Positions 33,474-41,601 of a DNA stretch of 47,863 bases are shown piece after piece; positions within the stretch are counted from its first letter, which is position 1, and each line of letters starts with the position of its first letter. Source of the stretch: Actinomyces sp. ZJ308 (GTDB lineage Bacteria > Actinomycetota > Actinomycetes > Actinomycetales > Actinomycetaceae). The position numbers and the translations under genes are program-made. The notes beneath the pieces are model-generated. The model had not been told where the DNA came from, ran no database searches, and saw only the letters and a program-made list of their open reading frames with translations. Location of the stretch: assembly GCF_011752065.1 (NCBI RefSeq), contig NZ_JAAIJY010000028.1, positions 1 to 47,863 of the forward strand. Reading direction: 5' to 3'.

Positions 33474-34799
33474 ATGAACGACCGCCACCGGCCTGCCGCT
33501 CCGGGTGCGGGGGAGCCTCCCGCCACCACCGACCCGAGCGGGTCCCCGCAGTACCACATGAGTCGACGGCCAGTGCTTCTGGCGACCCTGCTGGGCGCCG
33601 GTTCACTGGCGGGATGCTCCCTCCTGCCCGGTTCCTCGCCGGCCGGGGGCTCCTCCCCCAGCGCGACGCCCACCGCCGCGGCGCCAACGCCGCCGCCGTC
33701 GACCGCCGCACCGTCTCCCACCGCGGCCGCGAGCGAGACGACCCCGTCCCCCACCACCGCGAGCGCCGGGGCGCTGGAGGGCTGGAGCCTGGAGGAGAAG
33801 GTCGGCCAGCTCATGATGGTCGGGGTCGATGCCGCCTCCCCCGCGCAGGCCTCCACCGAGGCCGTCGCGAGCCATCACGTCGGCAACATCTTCATCGCCG
33901 GCCGCGCCACGGCGGGCAGCCAGGCGACGCAGAAGGTCATCAGCACCTTCACCTCAAAGGTCGGCCCCGACACCACGCACGGCACTGCGATGCTCGTGGC
34001 CACGGACCAGGAGGGCGGTGAGGTGCAGGTCCTGTCGGGCTCGGGCTTCTCCGACATCCCCTCGGCGATGGACCAGTCGACCCAGCCGCGCGATCAGCTG
34101 GCGGCCTCGGCGCGCACGTGGGGCAAGGAACTGGCCGACGCCGGCGTGAACATGAACCTGGCCCCGGTCGCCGACCTGGTCGATATCGCCCGGCCGACCA
34201 CCAACGAGCCCATCGGCCGCTGGGGCCGCGAGTACGGCCACGACGCCGCCACCGTCTCCTCCCAGGCCGGCGCCTTCGCCGAGGGGATGCAGGCCTCCGG
34301 CGTCATCCCCACCTACAAGCACTTCCCGGGCCTGGGGCGGGTCACGGCCAACACGGACACCTCGGCCGACGTCGTCGACCGCACCACGACCCGCAGCTCT
34401 GACGCCGCCGTCGGCGTCTTCGCCTCCGCCATCGCCGCCGGCGCTCAGGTCATCATGGTCTCCTCGGCGACCTACGCGCTCATCGACGCCTCGGCGCCGG
34501 CCGTCTTCTCCTCGACGATCGTCACCGACATGCTGCGCACGGAGATGGGCTTCTCCGGCGTGGTCATCACCGACGACGTCTCGGCCGCCGTCCAGGTGCA
34601 GGGCGTCGCCGCCGGCGAGCGCGCCGTACGGGCCGTGCGGGCCGGCTGCGACATCGTGCTGGCCTCGGCCGACCCGACGGTGGCCGCCGACATGGTCAAG
34701 GCACTCGTCGCCGCCGCGCAGTCGGACCCGGCCTTCGCGGCCCGGGTGGATGAGTCGGCCGCGCGGGTCCTGGCGCTCAAGGGCGGCCTCCGGTCCTGA
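33474..34799 (+). CDS. GH3 family lipoprotein, beta-N-acetylglucosaminidase-like
   Basis: A 441-residue secreted lipoprotein. A twin-Arg-like start (SRRPVLLATLLGAGSLAGCS) ends in lipobox LAGC, so Cys near 46 is lipidated. A Ser/Thr/Pro/Ala-rich linker (50-100) precedes a GH3 domain: EEKVGQLMMVGVDA, TDQEGGEVQ, VNMNLAPVADLVD, YKHFPGLGRVTANTDTS and VVITDDVSAAVQVQG, where the Asp of ITDD is the expected nucleophile. NagZ enzymes usually have KHFPGHG; here the His is Leu, so the His-Asp acid/base pair may differ. It probably trims peptidoglycan or GlcNAc glycans outside the membrane. ATG 33474 is chosen over 33465. Confidence 0.85.
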   Translation: MNDRHRPAAPGAGEPPATTDPSGSPQYHMSRRPVLLATLLGAGSLAGCSLLPGSSPAGGSSPSATPTAAAPTPPPSTAAPSPTAAASETTPSPTTASAGALEGWSLEEKVGQLMMVGVDAASPAQASTEAVASHHVGNIFIAGRATAGSQATQKVISTFTSKVGPDTTHGTAMLVATDQEGGEVQVLSGSGFSDIPSAMDQSTQPRDQLAASARTWGKELADAGVNMNLAPVADLVDIARPTTNEPIGRWGREYGHDAATVSSQAGAFAEGMQASGVIPTYKHFPGLGRVTANTDTSADVVDRTTTRSSDAAVGVFASAIAAGAQVIMVSSATYALIDASAPAVFSSTIVTDMLRTEMGFSGVVITDDVSAAVQVQGVAAGERAVRAVRAGCDIVLASADPTVAADMVKALVAAAQSDPAFAARVDESAARVLALKGGLRS

Positions 34800-34867
34800 A
34801 GCCGGTGGGGCCCCCTGAGCCGGTGGGCCAGGAGAACCGCTCGGACGCGCTGGAGCGATCCAGCGCC

Positions 34868-37438
34868 TCAGCGGGACTTGGTGGTGCCCTGCGGCGGGCC
34901 GCTGGACTCCATGCGCTTGGCCAGGCAGTGGTCGGCGTCGTACCCCTGGGCGTCGCACCAGGCGTTGGCCTCGTCAGCGGTGCCGTAGAGCTCGCCGGAC
35001 AGGGTCACCCACCATCCGCCGACGTCGAACACCGACCAGTCGCTGCTGTTGACGAGCACGGCGCTCGGTTCGGCCTGCCGCGTCTTGAGGAACTCGGCGA
35101 GGATCGCGCGGTTGGTCCAGGTCTGCCCGTCGGCGAACAGGTTCACCTGCTTGGAGGACAGCTGCGGGGTCCACTTGCCCAGGAACTTGCTCATGACGAC
35201 GGAGCGGTCGTGGTCGGCCTGCCACCGCAGGGCCTGGCCGGCGGCCTGCTCGTCCTGCTGCTCCTGGTTGGCGCCGGAGCTCGTGGACGACGCGATCGTC
35301 ATCGGGGAGTTCGTTGAGCTGCCCGAGGTGACGGTTGACTGGGGGCCCCGGTCGAAGGCGGGACTGACCTTGAGACTCTTGAGGTCGAGGTCCTTGGCGG
35401 TGCGGAAGTAGTGCTGCTCGCCGAAGCGCAGCGTCAGCGTCCGCCCGCCGTTGGGGATGATCAGCGGCTCGCTGGAGAGGTCGAAGGAGCCCGAGGCCAC
35501 GAGGTGCTCGGTGTCCGCTCCGCCGGTCGGGCTCGTGGCGCTGTAGATGAGGACCTGGTTGGACGATCCGGCCAGGAAGTCGCCGTCGGCGCAGGAGGTC
35601 GTCACGTTGGCCTGGACCTTGAGCTCGCCCTGGCCGTCCTCCACCGAGGTGACGGTGAGCTCGGGCATGCTGGAGCAGGCCGTGACGGTGCCTGAGGGCA
35701 GCGCCGACGCGGTCGAGGTCGCCGCGGCATCGGCCTGGCCGGAGTCCGGCTTGTCGCCCTGGCCGTCGGCCCTGTCCTGCGAACGGCCGGAGGAGTCGTC
35801 GTCCTTGCCTGAGAAGTAGGATCCGGCCCACACGCCTCCCGCGCCGACAATGACGAGGAGGAGGACCACGATGATCGCCACCAGGCGTCCGGTGCTTGCC
35901 CCCGACGCCTGCTTCTGCAGCTGAGGCGGCGGCATCTGGGGCCCGAACATGTCCCGCTCCACCGCCGGCTGAGGGGCGGAGAAGCCCGACGGCGCCCCGC
36001 TGGGGGTCTCGGCCCAGGCGGCGATGTCCTCGGCCGAGGGCGGCGGGGGCATGGGCATGGCGATCGACTCGGCGGAGCCCACGGCAGGAGCGGCGGAGCC
36101 CGCCGCCGGGGCCGCGGACCCGGCCGAGGCCGTGAGATCGGCCGCGGAGTCGACCTCGGGCCAGTGCGAGGCGGCGAAGACCGCGGTGGCCTCGGTGGCC
36201 GGGAAGGCCTCGGTCTGACTGCCGGCCTCCTCACCCGACGACGCAGCCTCATCGCCTGCCTCCTCGGTCGATGGCGTCGATGACTCAGTCTCGTCGTCCG
36301 CCTCGTCATCCACCGGGACAGGCTCGTCGACTATCTGATCCTCCGCGGCCGGCTCGGACTCCGTCTCGGGGTCCTGCTCGACAGAGACGTCCTCAGCCGC
36401 GTCCTCGGCGGCTTCGGGCTCATCCGCCTCGGGCTCATCAGCGGCCGCATCACCGGCCTCATCCGTGGTCCTCTCGGCCTCATCGGCGTCGGCCGCGGTC
36501 TCCGCCTCCTCGGCGGCCTCGGGATCGTTCGGCGCCTCGTCCCGGGGCGCGTCGGCCGCGGATTCCTCGTCGGAGGGCTCCTGCTCGTCCGCCTCCGACT
36601 CGACGCCGGCCTCATCACTCTCGTCAGCGGAGCTCTCGACCTCATCGGTTTCAGCTACAGGCTCCGCCTCCCCGGTGCCTTCGGGCGTCTCATCGGTCTC
36701 CTCCTCGACCGACTCATCGGCTGCGGAGTCCTCGGCAGCCGGCTCCTCCGAGTCCTGGTCGTCACTGCCCTGGTCGTCACTGTCCTGGCCCGCAGCGTCC
36801 TCAACAGGCTCCCCGGTGCCCGGCGCGTCGTCGGCCTCGGCGGGGAGGTCATCAGCGGCATCCGCGTTCTCCTCAGCAGCCGGCTCCTCAGGCTCATCAT
36901 CGGGCTCATCCGCAGGCTCACCGGAGCTCCGCTCCTCAGCAGCCGGCTCCTCCGCCGGCTTCTCCGACGACTCCTGGTCCTCCTGGGAGTCGGCATCGAT
37001 CACCGGTTCGTCAGCGGCCTCATCGGCTTCATCACCCTCATCCGGCTCAGGCTCATCAGCCCCGGACTCATCGGTCGTGTCGGCCTCATCGGCGTCGGCC
37101 GGAGCCGCCTCAACCGGCTCGTCCTCGCCCGAAGGCTCAGCGGGGGCGGGCTCGCCGTTCTCGACGTCGGCAGCGACCGCAGCGGTCCCGCCGGCCGAGG
37201 CGGCCGCGGCGTCGTCGGTCAGGTGGCCGCGCGCGCGAAGGATGACCAGAACCTCAACGTTCCCGGTACTGGCCAACCAATCGAGCAGATCGGGGTAGGC
37301 CGCGGGGTTGGTCGACAGCGGCGCCCACAGGTCGGGACGACTCTGCGCGATCGCGGCCTGCAGGGCCTGGTCCGGCGTCTGGGCGGCAACCGCCGCATCG
37401 GCCTGATGAGCGGCCATCATGAGCTGAACCGGATCCAT
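34868..37438 (-). CDS. Large acidic membrane protein with N-terminal LRV-like domain
   Basis: An 856-residue protein in four parts. Residues 1-80 (MDPVQLMMAAHQADAAVAAQ, RPDLWAPLSTNPAAYPDLLD, WLASTGNVEVLVILRARG) resemble the variant leucine-rich repeat domain of actinobacteria. Residues about 90-420 are an extreme low-complexity tract of Glu, Asp, Ser, Ala and Pro with almost no basic residues. A short PPP linker leads to one membrane helix (about 515-540: LVAIIVVLLLVIVGAGGVW). The C-terminal 300 residues are extracytoplasmic, beginning KDDDSSGRSQD, with four or more cysteines and no named family. ATG 37438 follows GGAAGG; the upstream ATG 37492 lacks such a site. Function unknown; cytoplasmic sensor-like N-domain and outer domain suggest a signal-relay or scaffold role (inference). 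Confidence 0.7.
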   Translation of the reverse strand: MDPVQLMMAAHQADAAVAAQTPDQALQAAIAQSRPDLWAPLSTNPAAYPDLLDWLASTGNVEVLVILRARGHLTDDAAAASAGGTAAVAADVENGEPAPAEPSGEDEPVEAAPADADEADTTDESGADEPEPDEGDEADEAADEPVIDADSQEDQESSEKPAEEPAAEERSSGEPADEPDDEPEEPAAEENADAADDLPAEADDAPGTGEPVEDAAGQDSDDQGSDDQDSEEPAAEDSAADESVEEETDETPEGTGEAEPVAETDEVESSADESDEAGVESEADEQEPSDEESAADAPRDEAPNDPEAAEEAETAADADEAERTTDEAGDAAADEPEADEPEAAEDAAEDVSVEQDPETESEPAAEDQIVDEPVPVDDEADDETESSTPSTEEAGDEAASSGEEAGSQTEAFPATEATAVFAASHWPEVDSAADLTASAGSAAPAAGSAAPAVGSAESIAMPMPPPPSAEDIAAWAETPSGAPSGFSAPQPAVERDMFGPQMPPPQLQKQASGASTGRLVAIIVVLLLVIVGAGGVWAGSYFSGKDDDSSGRSQDRADGQGDKPDSGQADAAATSTASALPSGTVTACSSMPELTVTSVEDGQGELKVQANVTTSCADGDFLAGSSNQVLIYSATSPTGGADTEHLVASGSFDLSSEPLIIPNGGRTLTLRFGEQHYFRTAKDLDLKSLKVSPAFDRGPQSTVTSGSSTNSPMTIASSTSSGANQEQQDEQAAGQALRWQADHDRSVVMSKFLGKWTPQLSSKQVNLFADGQTWTNRAILAEFLKTRQAEPSAVLVNSSDWSVFDVGGWWVTLSGELYGTADEANAWCDAQGYDADHCLAKRMESSGPPQGTTKSR

Positions 37439-37828
37439 GCAGAGACCTTCCGGGAGAACGTATGGGTGACCTCGACTGATCAGGCTCGTCACAAACCCGT
37501 CATGGGTCCCTCACAAGGCGCCGATCAGCCACGATGGTAGTCACGAATCGGCCAAGAGGGTCAAGAAACGGCATCGGCCGAGGAAATCCACCGCTCGACC
37601 ATGAGCCCGTCACGCCCCAGACCATCCGGAACACACCAGACATACCAGCGCAAGCCCGCTTCGGGCACCGGCGTCCGGCCCGAGCCTCTCCGCCTCGTTG
37701 ACCGCGCCGTCCTACCGTCGTCTCAGGGACCTCCCCTACCGCAGATCAGGGTTGACTGGCCAAGAGGTCAGGGGGTGGTCCTCCGGTAGGAGGATTCGAC
37801 TGAACCATGCCGCTGCCAGACTGAACCT
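37439..37828. other. Divergent promoter region
   Basis: These 390 bp separate the acidic protein gene (reverse) from the ABC exporter (forward). TTGACT at 37752 may be a -35 box. A small hairpin TCCTCC-GGTA-GGAGGA lies at 37779-37794, 35 bp before the ABC start; it could sequester a Shine-Dalgarno-like sequence but is not next to the start codon. No gene is evident. Confidence 0.4.
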
Positions 37829-38668
37829 ATGAGTACCACCGTTCCCGCTCCACACAGCACACCCTCCGTTCTCGCACCCCACCGGCCAGTGGACGACCCC
37901 GTAGTCTCCGCCCGCAGTCTCACCAAGGTCTACGGACGCGGCTCGGGGGCGGTCAAGGCCCTCGACTCCGTCAACGTCGACATCGCTCGCGCCCGCTTCA
38001 CCGCCATCATGGGCCCCTCCGGCTCCGGCAAGTCCACGCTCATGCACTGCCTGGCAGGCCTGGACTCGGTGACCTCCGGGCAGATCATGCTCGACGGCGA
38101 CATGGTCTCCTCAATGAGCCAGCGTCGCCTCACCCGCCTGCGCCGCGAGCGCATCGGCTTCATCTTCCAGTCCTTCAACCTGGTTCCCACCCTCTCGGCG
38201 GCGGAGAACATCACCCTGCCCCTGGACATCGCCCGCAAGAAGGTCAACCCGCAACGCTTCGACCAGGTGATCGACGCCGTCGGCCTCAGGGAGCGCCTGT
38301 CCCACCGGCCCGCCGAGCTCTCCGGAGGCCAGGTCCAGCGCGTGGCCTGCGCCCGGGCGCTCGTGGGTGAGCCGGCGGTCGTCTTCGCCGACGAGCCCAC
38401 CGGCAACCTCGACTCCCACTCCACCGAGCAGGTCCTGGAGATCCTGCGTCGCAGCGTCAACGACCTGAGGCAGTCGGTGGTCATGGTGACCCACGAGCCG
38501 GAGGCGGCCGCCTGGGCGGACACCGTCATCTTCCTGCGCGACGGGCACGTCGTGGCCCAGCTGAACGACCCCAACCGGGACCGGGTCCTGGACGCCCTGC
38601 GCGAGCTGAGCGAGGCGGAGTCCGCGCCCGCGGCCGGCGCCCGGGCCGAGGCAGCCAAGGGGGCCTGA
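37829..38668 (+). CDS. ABC transporter ATP-binding protein, MacB/LolD type
   Basis: A 279-residue ATPase. Walker A is GPSGSGKST, the Q-loop lies in FIFQSFNLVPTLSAAENITL, the signature is LSGGQVQRVACARAL, Walker B is VVFADEPTGNLDS and the switch His is in MVTHEPEAAAWAD. NLVPTLSAxEN and DEPTGNLD mark the MacB/LolD/FtsE subclass that works by mechanotransmission rather than classic transport. It lies 3 bp before the permease gene, with which it forms one unit. Cargo is unknown; antibiotics, peptides or lipoproteins are known substrates in this class. Confidence 0.95.
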   Translation: MSTTVPAPHSTPSVLAPHRPVDDPVVSARSLTKVYGRGSGAVKALDSVNVDIARARFTAIMGPSGSGKSTLMHCLAGLDSVTSGQIMLDGDMVSSMSQRRLTRLRRERIGFIFQSFNLVPTLSAAENITLPLDIARKKVNPQRFDQVIDAVGLRERLSHRPAELSGGQVQRVACARALVGEPAVVFADEPTGNLDSHSTEQVLEILRRSVNDLRQSVVMVTHEPEAAAWADTVIFLRDGHVVAQLNDPNRDRVLDALRELSEAESAPAAGARAEAAKGA

Positions 38669-38671
38669 GCC

Positions 38672-41260
38672 GTGAGACGAGTCGCCTGGCGCTCCGTACG
38701 CGCCCATGCCAAGCAGTTCTTCCTGACCACCTTCGCGGTCGTGCTGGGGGTGGCGTTCCTGTCGGGCACGCTGGCCCTGCGCGCCTCCATGTCGGAGACC
38801 TTCTCCAAGCTGGTGTCCTCCACCGCCACCTCGGACCTCTACGTCCAGGGCCCCAAGATCGGCAATGACGACGCCAGTGGCGGCAGCGGCTCCTCGACGC
38901 CGCAGACCCAGCCCGTCGACAGCTCCCTGACCGAGACGATCAAGCAGATCGACGGGGTCGAGGCCGCCAACCCCGAGATCCAGATGACCGGCGTCCTGGT
39001 GGGCGCCAACGACGCTCCCGTGACCACCTCCGGCGCCCCCACGCTCTTCCTGCCCATGTTCGACAAGGAGCCGGGCAGGAAGCTGGTGCAGGGTGATCTT
39101 CCCCGGGGCGAGGGCGAGGTCGCGCTTGAGTCCGGGGCCCTGAAGAACTCCGGCCTCAAGGTCGGGGACACCACGCACATCGTCCTGCAGGGCTCGCCCA
39201 CCGAGGTCAAAGTAGTCGGCGAGTTCGCCTTCGACTCGCCCATGGCCGGCGCGACGGTCGTGGGCCTGGACCCGGACTGGCTCATGCCCATCGCCGCCCC
39301 GGACGGGAGGGTCTCAAGCATCTCGATCAACGTCGCCCAGGGCTCCTCGGTGGACACGGTCAAGTCCGAGGTCACCAAGGTCCTCCCCGACGGCGCCCGG
39401 ATTCAGACCCGCGCCGAGCTCATCAAGGAGCAGAACAAGACCATCGAGGACCAGCTCGGATTCATCCAGGTCTTCCTGCTGGTCTTCGTCGTCATCGCCA
39501 TGTTCGTGGGCTCCTTCATCATCATGAACTCCTTCGCGATGAGCGTGCGCCAGCGAGTCAAGGAGTTCGCCCTCCTCCGGGCGGTGGGTGCCTCTCCAGC
39601 CTCGGTCTTCGGCATCGTGTTCCTCCAGGCGGTCGTCATCGGAGTGGTCGGGGCCGCCCTGGGTGTGGCCGCGGGGGCCGGGCTCCTGGCCGGACTGGCC
39701 AAGCTGCTCGACGCCATGGGCATGCCGCTGCTGGAGAGCACCGGCCTGACCGGACCGATCATCGCGATCTCCCTGGCGGTGGGACTGGCCGTCACCGTCG
39801 TCGGCGCCCTGCTGCCGGCGCGCGAGGCCGCCCTGACCCACCCGGTCGAGGCGATGCGCGGCGTGTCGGGCTCGCGGGAGAAGTCTCTCGTCCTGCGCAC
39901 GATCATCGGCGGGCTGCTGCTGGCGGCCGGAGTGGCCGCGGTCGCCGCCGCCTGGGTGAACGAGGACCTGGAGCAGCGCCGCCTCATCATGGGGCTGGGG
40001 GCGGGCGGCGTCGTCCTGGGACTGCTCATCGTCTCCCCCACCCTGGCGCGTCCGGTGGTGGCCGTGCTGGGCCTTCCCTTCCGGTTGCTGCGGCCGTCCG
40101 GGCGCCTGGCGGTGCGCAACATCGTCCACAACCCGCGCCGCACGGCCAACACCTCGGGCGCCCTCATGGTGGGCATGGCCCTGGTGTGCGCCGGCGCCAC
40201 GCTGGCCGCCTCCTTCAACTCCTCGACCGCCGACGAGATCAACAAGTCCCTCAAGGCCGACCTCACCGTCCAGCCCACGACATCGACCTCGAGAACGACT
40301 ACCCTCTCCGCGCAAAAGGCGGAGGATATCACCAACATTGACGGCGTCAAGGAGACCTCCTCCTACACCACCTATACCGCTGCGGCCACCAAGCCCGACA
40401 GCTCTCAGAACCCAACGGCCATTATCGGAGTCATCGAACCCAGTACCTTCTCCAAGGCCCTCGACATCAACCCGGTCTCCGGATCCGTGGACGATATCGA
40501 TGCCACGCACGTGGCAGCGATCAAGAGCGAGAACCTCAAGGTCGGGGACAAGGTCACGCTGACCGGCCCGAACGGGACCGAGGAGGTCACGGTGGGAGCC
40601 GTCGTCGACCCCAAAGTATCCGGCGGTAACTACTACGTCTCCCCGGAGGTAGCGGCCCGGATCGGTTCGTGGACGACACCCGGAACACCCACCGACCCCA
40701 CCCATGTCCTGGACTCACCCGTCGGCATATTCCTCACCCTCGACGACGGTGCAGACCTCGACACGGTGCGGGGCAAGGCCCGCGACATCGTGGCCGACAC
40801 CTACCAGTACTCGGTGCTCGACGCCAACGAGATCTCCGACCAGGTCGGCCAGCAGATCAACCAGATGCTCGCCATCCTCTACGGCCTGCTGGGCCTGAGC
40901 ATCGTCATCGCCATCCTGGGCATCGTCAACACGCTGGTGCTCTCGGTCTCCGAGCGCACCCGCGAGATCGGGCTCATGCGCGCCGTCGGGCTGGGCAAGG
41001 CCCAGCTGGCCGGGGAGATCATCACCGAGTCGGTCCTCACCGCCCTGTACGGCACGGTGCTGGGCGGAGCGACCGGCGTGGCCCTGGCCGCGGCCCTCAA
41101 GAGGATCCTGGAGGACCAGGGTCTTAAGACCCTGACCATCCCCTGGAGCCAGATGGTGGGCATGCTCGTGCTCTCCGTGGTGGTCGGCGTCATCGCGGCC
41201 CTGTGGCCGGCGCTGCGCGCCTCCCGGGTCCCCGTCCTGGACGCCATCGCCACCGAGTAG
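38672..41260 (+). CDS. ABC transporter permease, FtsX-like, large
   Basis: An 862-residue FtsX/MacB-type permease with two FtsX domains. The first membrane helix (FFLTTFAVVLGVAFLSGTLA) is followed by an extracytoplasmic MacB-PCD domain (about 55-255), three helices with KEFALLRAVGASPASVFGIV, then a second unit: a helix near residue 410-460, another extracytoplasmic domain (about 500-720) and three helices with ERTREIGLMRAVGLGKAQLA near the C-terminus. Both cytoplasmic coupling signatures (LLRAVGAS and LMRAVGLG) are present. GTG 38672 is 3 bp after the ATPase stop. The stop codon lies in an 11-bp tandem repeat. Confidence 0.95.
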   Translation: MRRVAWRSVRAHAKQFFLTTFAVVLGVAFLSGTLALRASMSETFSKLVSSTATSDLYVQGPKIGNDDASGGSGSSTPQTQPVDSSLTETIKQIDGVEAANPEIQMTGVLVGANDAPVTTSGAPTLFLPMFDKEPGRKLVQGDLPRGEGEVALESGALKNSGLKVGDTTHIVLQGSPTEVKVVGEFAFDSPMAGATVVGLDPDWLMPIAAPDGRVSSISINVAQGSSVDTVKSEVTKVLPDGARIQTRAELIKEQNKTIEDQLGFIQVFLLVFVVIAMFVGSFIIMNSFAMSVRQRVKEFALLRAVGASPASVFGIVFLQAVVIGVVGAALGVAAGAGLLAGLAKLLDAMGMPLLESTGLTGPIIAISLAVGLAVTVVGALLPAREAALTHPVEAMRGVSGSREKSLVLRTIIGGLLLAAGVAAVAAAWVNEDLEQRRLIMGLGAGGVVLGLLIVSPTLARPVVAVLGLPFRLLRPSGRLAVRNIVHNPRRTANTSGALMVGMALVCAGATLAASFNSSTADEINKSLKADLTVQPTTSTSRTTTLSAQKAEDITNIDGVKETSSYTTYTAAATKPDSSQNPTAIIGVIEPSTFSKALDINPVSGSVDDIDATHVAAIKSENLKVGDKVTLTGPNGTEEVTVGAVVDPKVSGGNYYVSPEVAARIGSWTTPGTPTDPTHVLDSPVGIFLTLDDGADLDTVRGKARDIVADTYQYSVLDANEISDQVGQQINQMLAILYGLLGLSIVIAILGIVNTLVLSVSERTREIGLMRAVGLGKAQLAGEIITESVLTALYGTVLGGATGVALAAALKRILEDQGLKTLTIPWSQMVGMLVLSVVVGVIAALWPALRASRVPVLDAIATE

Positions 41261-41294
41261 ACACCGAGTAGACACCGAGTAGACACCGGGTGGA
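41251..41294 (+). repeat. 11-bp tandem repeat across the permease stop
   Basis: Four copies of CACCGAGTAGA stand head to tail at 41251-41294, the last one diverged (CACCGGGTGGA). The first copy contains the last codons (Thr-Glu) and the TAG stop. As 11 is not a multiple of 3, copy changes would leave the first TAG unaffected. Confidence 0.9.
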
Positions 41295-41601
41295 TCACAC
41301 CGACGAGGAGTAGCCGGACAGCGAGCGGGTAGGCGATACGTCAGTACCGAACCACCCACTCGATAGGGCACTGTACAACTCGTGGCACCCGCCGTCGTCC
41401 GCATGCCCGCCGGCGCCTCACGGTGCCAGTCAGCGGGTCCGAGCCATCCAGCCGGCACTGGAACAGCGATGGGTCCGCTGACACCGGCGCCCCGGCCCGT
41501 CCCCCTCAGTGGGGACCGACCGGGGCGCCGGCGCGCTATCTCCCATCTCACCGGTTCTCCCTCTGCCGCGCCCGCCCCGGCTCCGATAGCCTCGTGCGAT
41601 C
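41295..41601. other. Intergenic leader with strong hairpin
   Basis: No gene is supported here. At 41484-41531 a perfect 12-bp stem (CCGGCGCCCCGG with its complement) encloses an inner 6-bp stem (GTCCCC with GGGGAC). It may terminate the permease operon or sit in the leader of the next operon. Confidence 0.6.

Noticed and set aside
36465-37298. Ser/Ala-rich forward frame
   Set aside because: It is the antisense image of the Glu/Asp/Ser-rich tract of the acidic protein; it has no ribosome site or recognisable domain.
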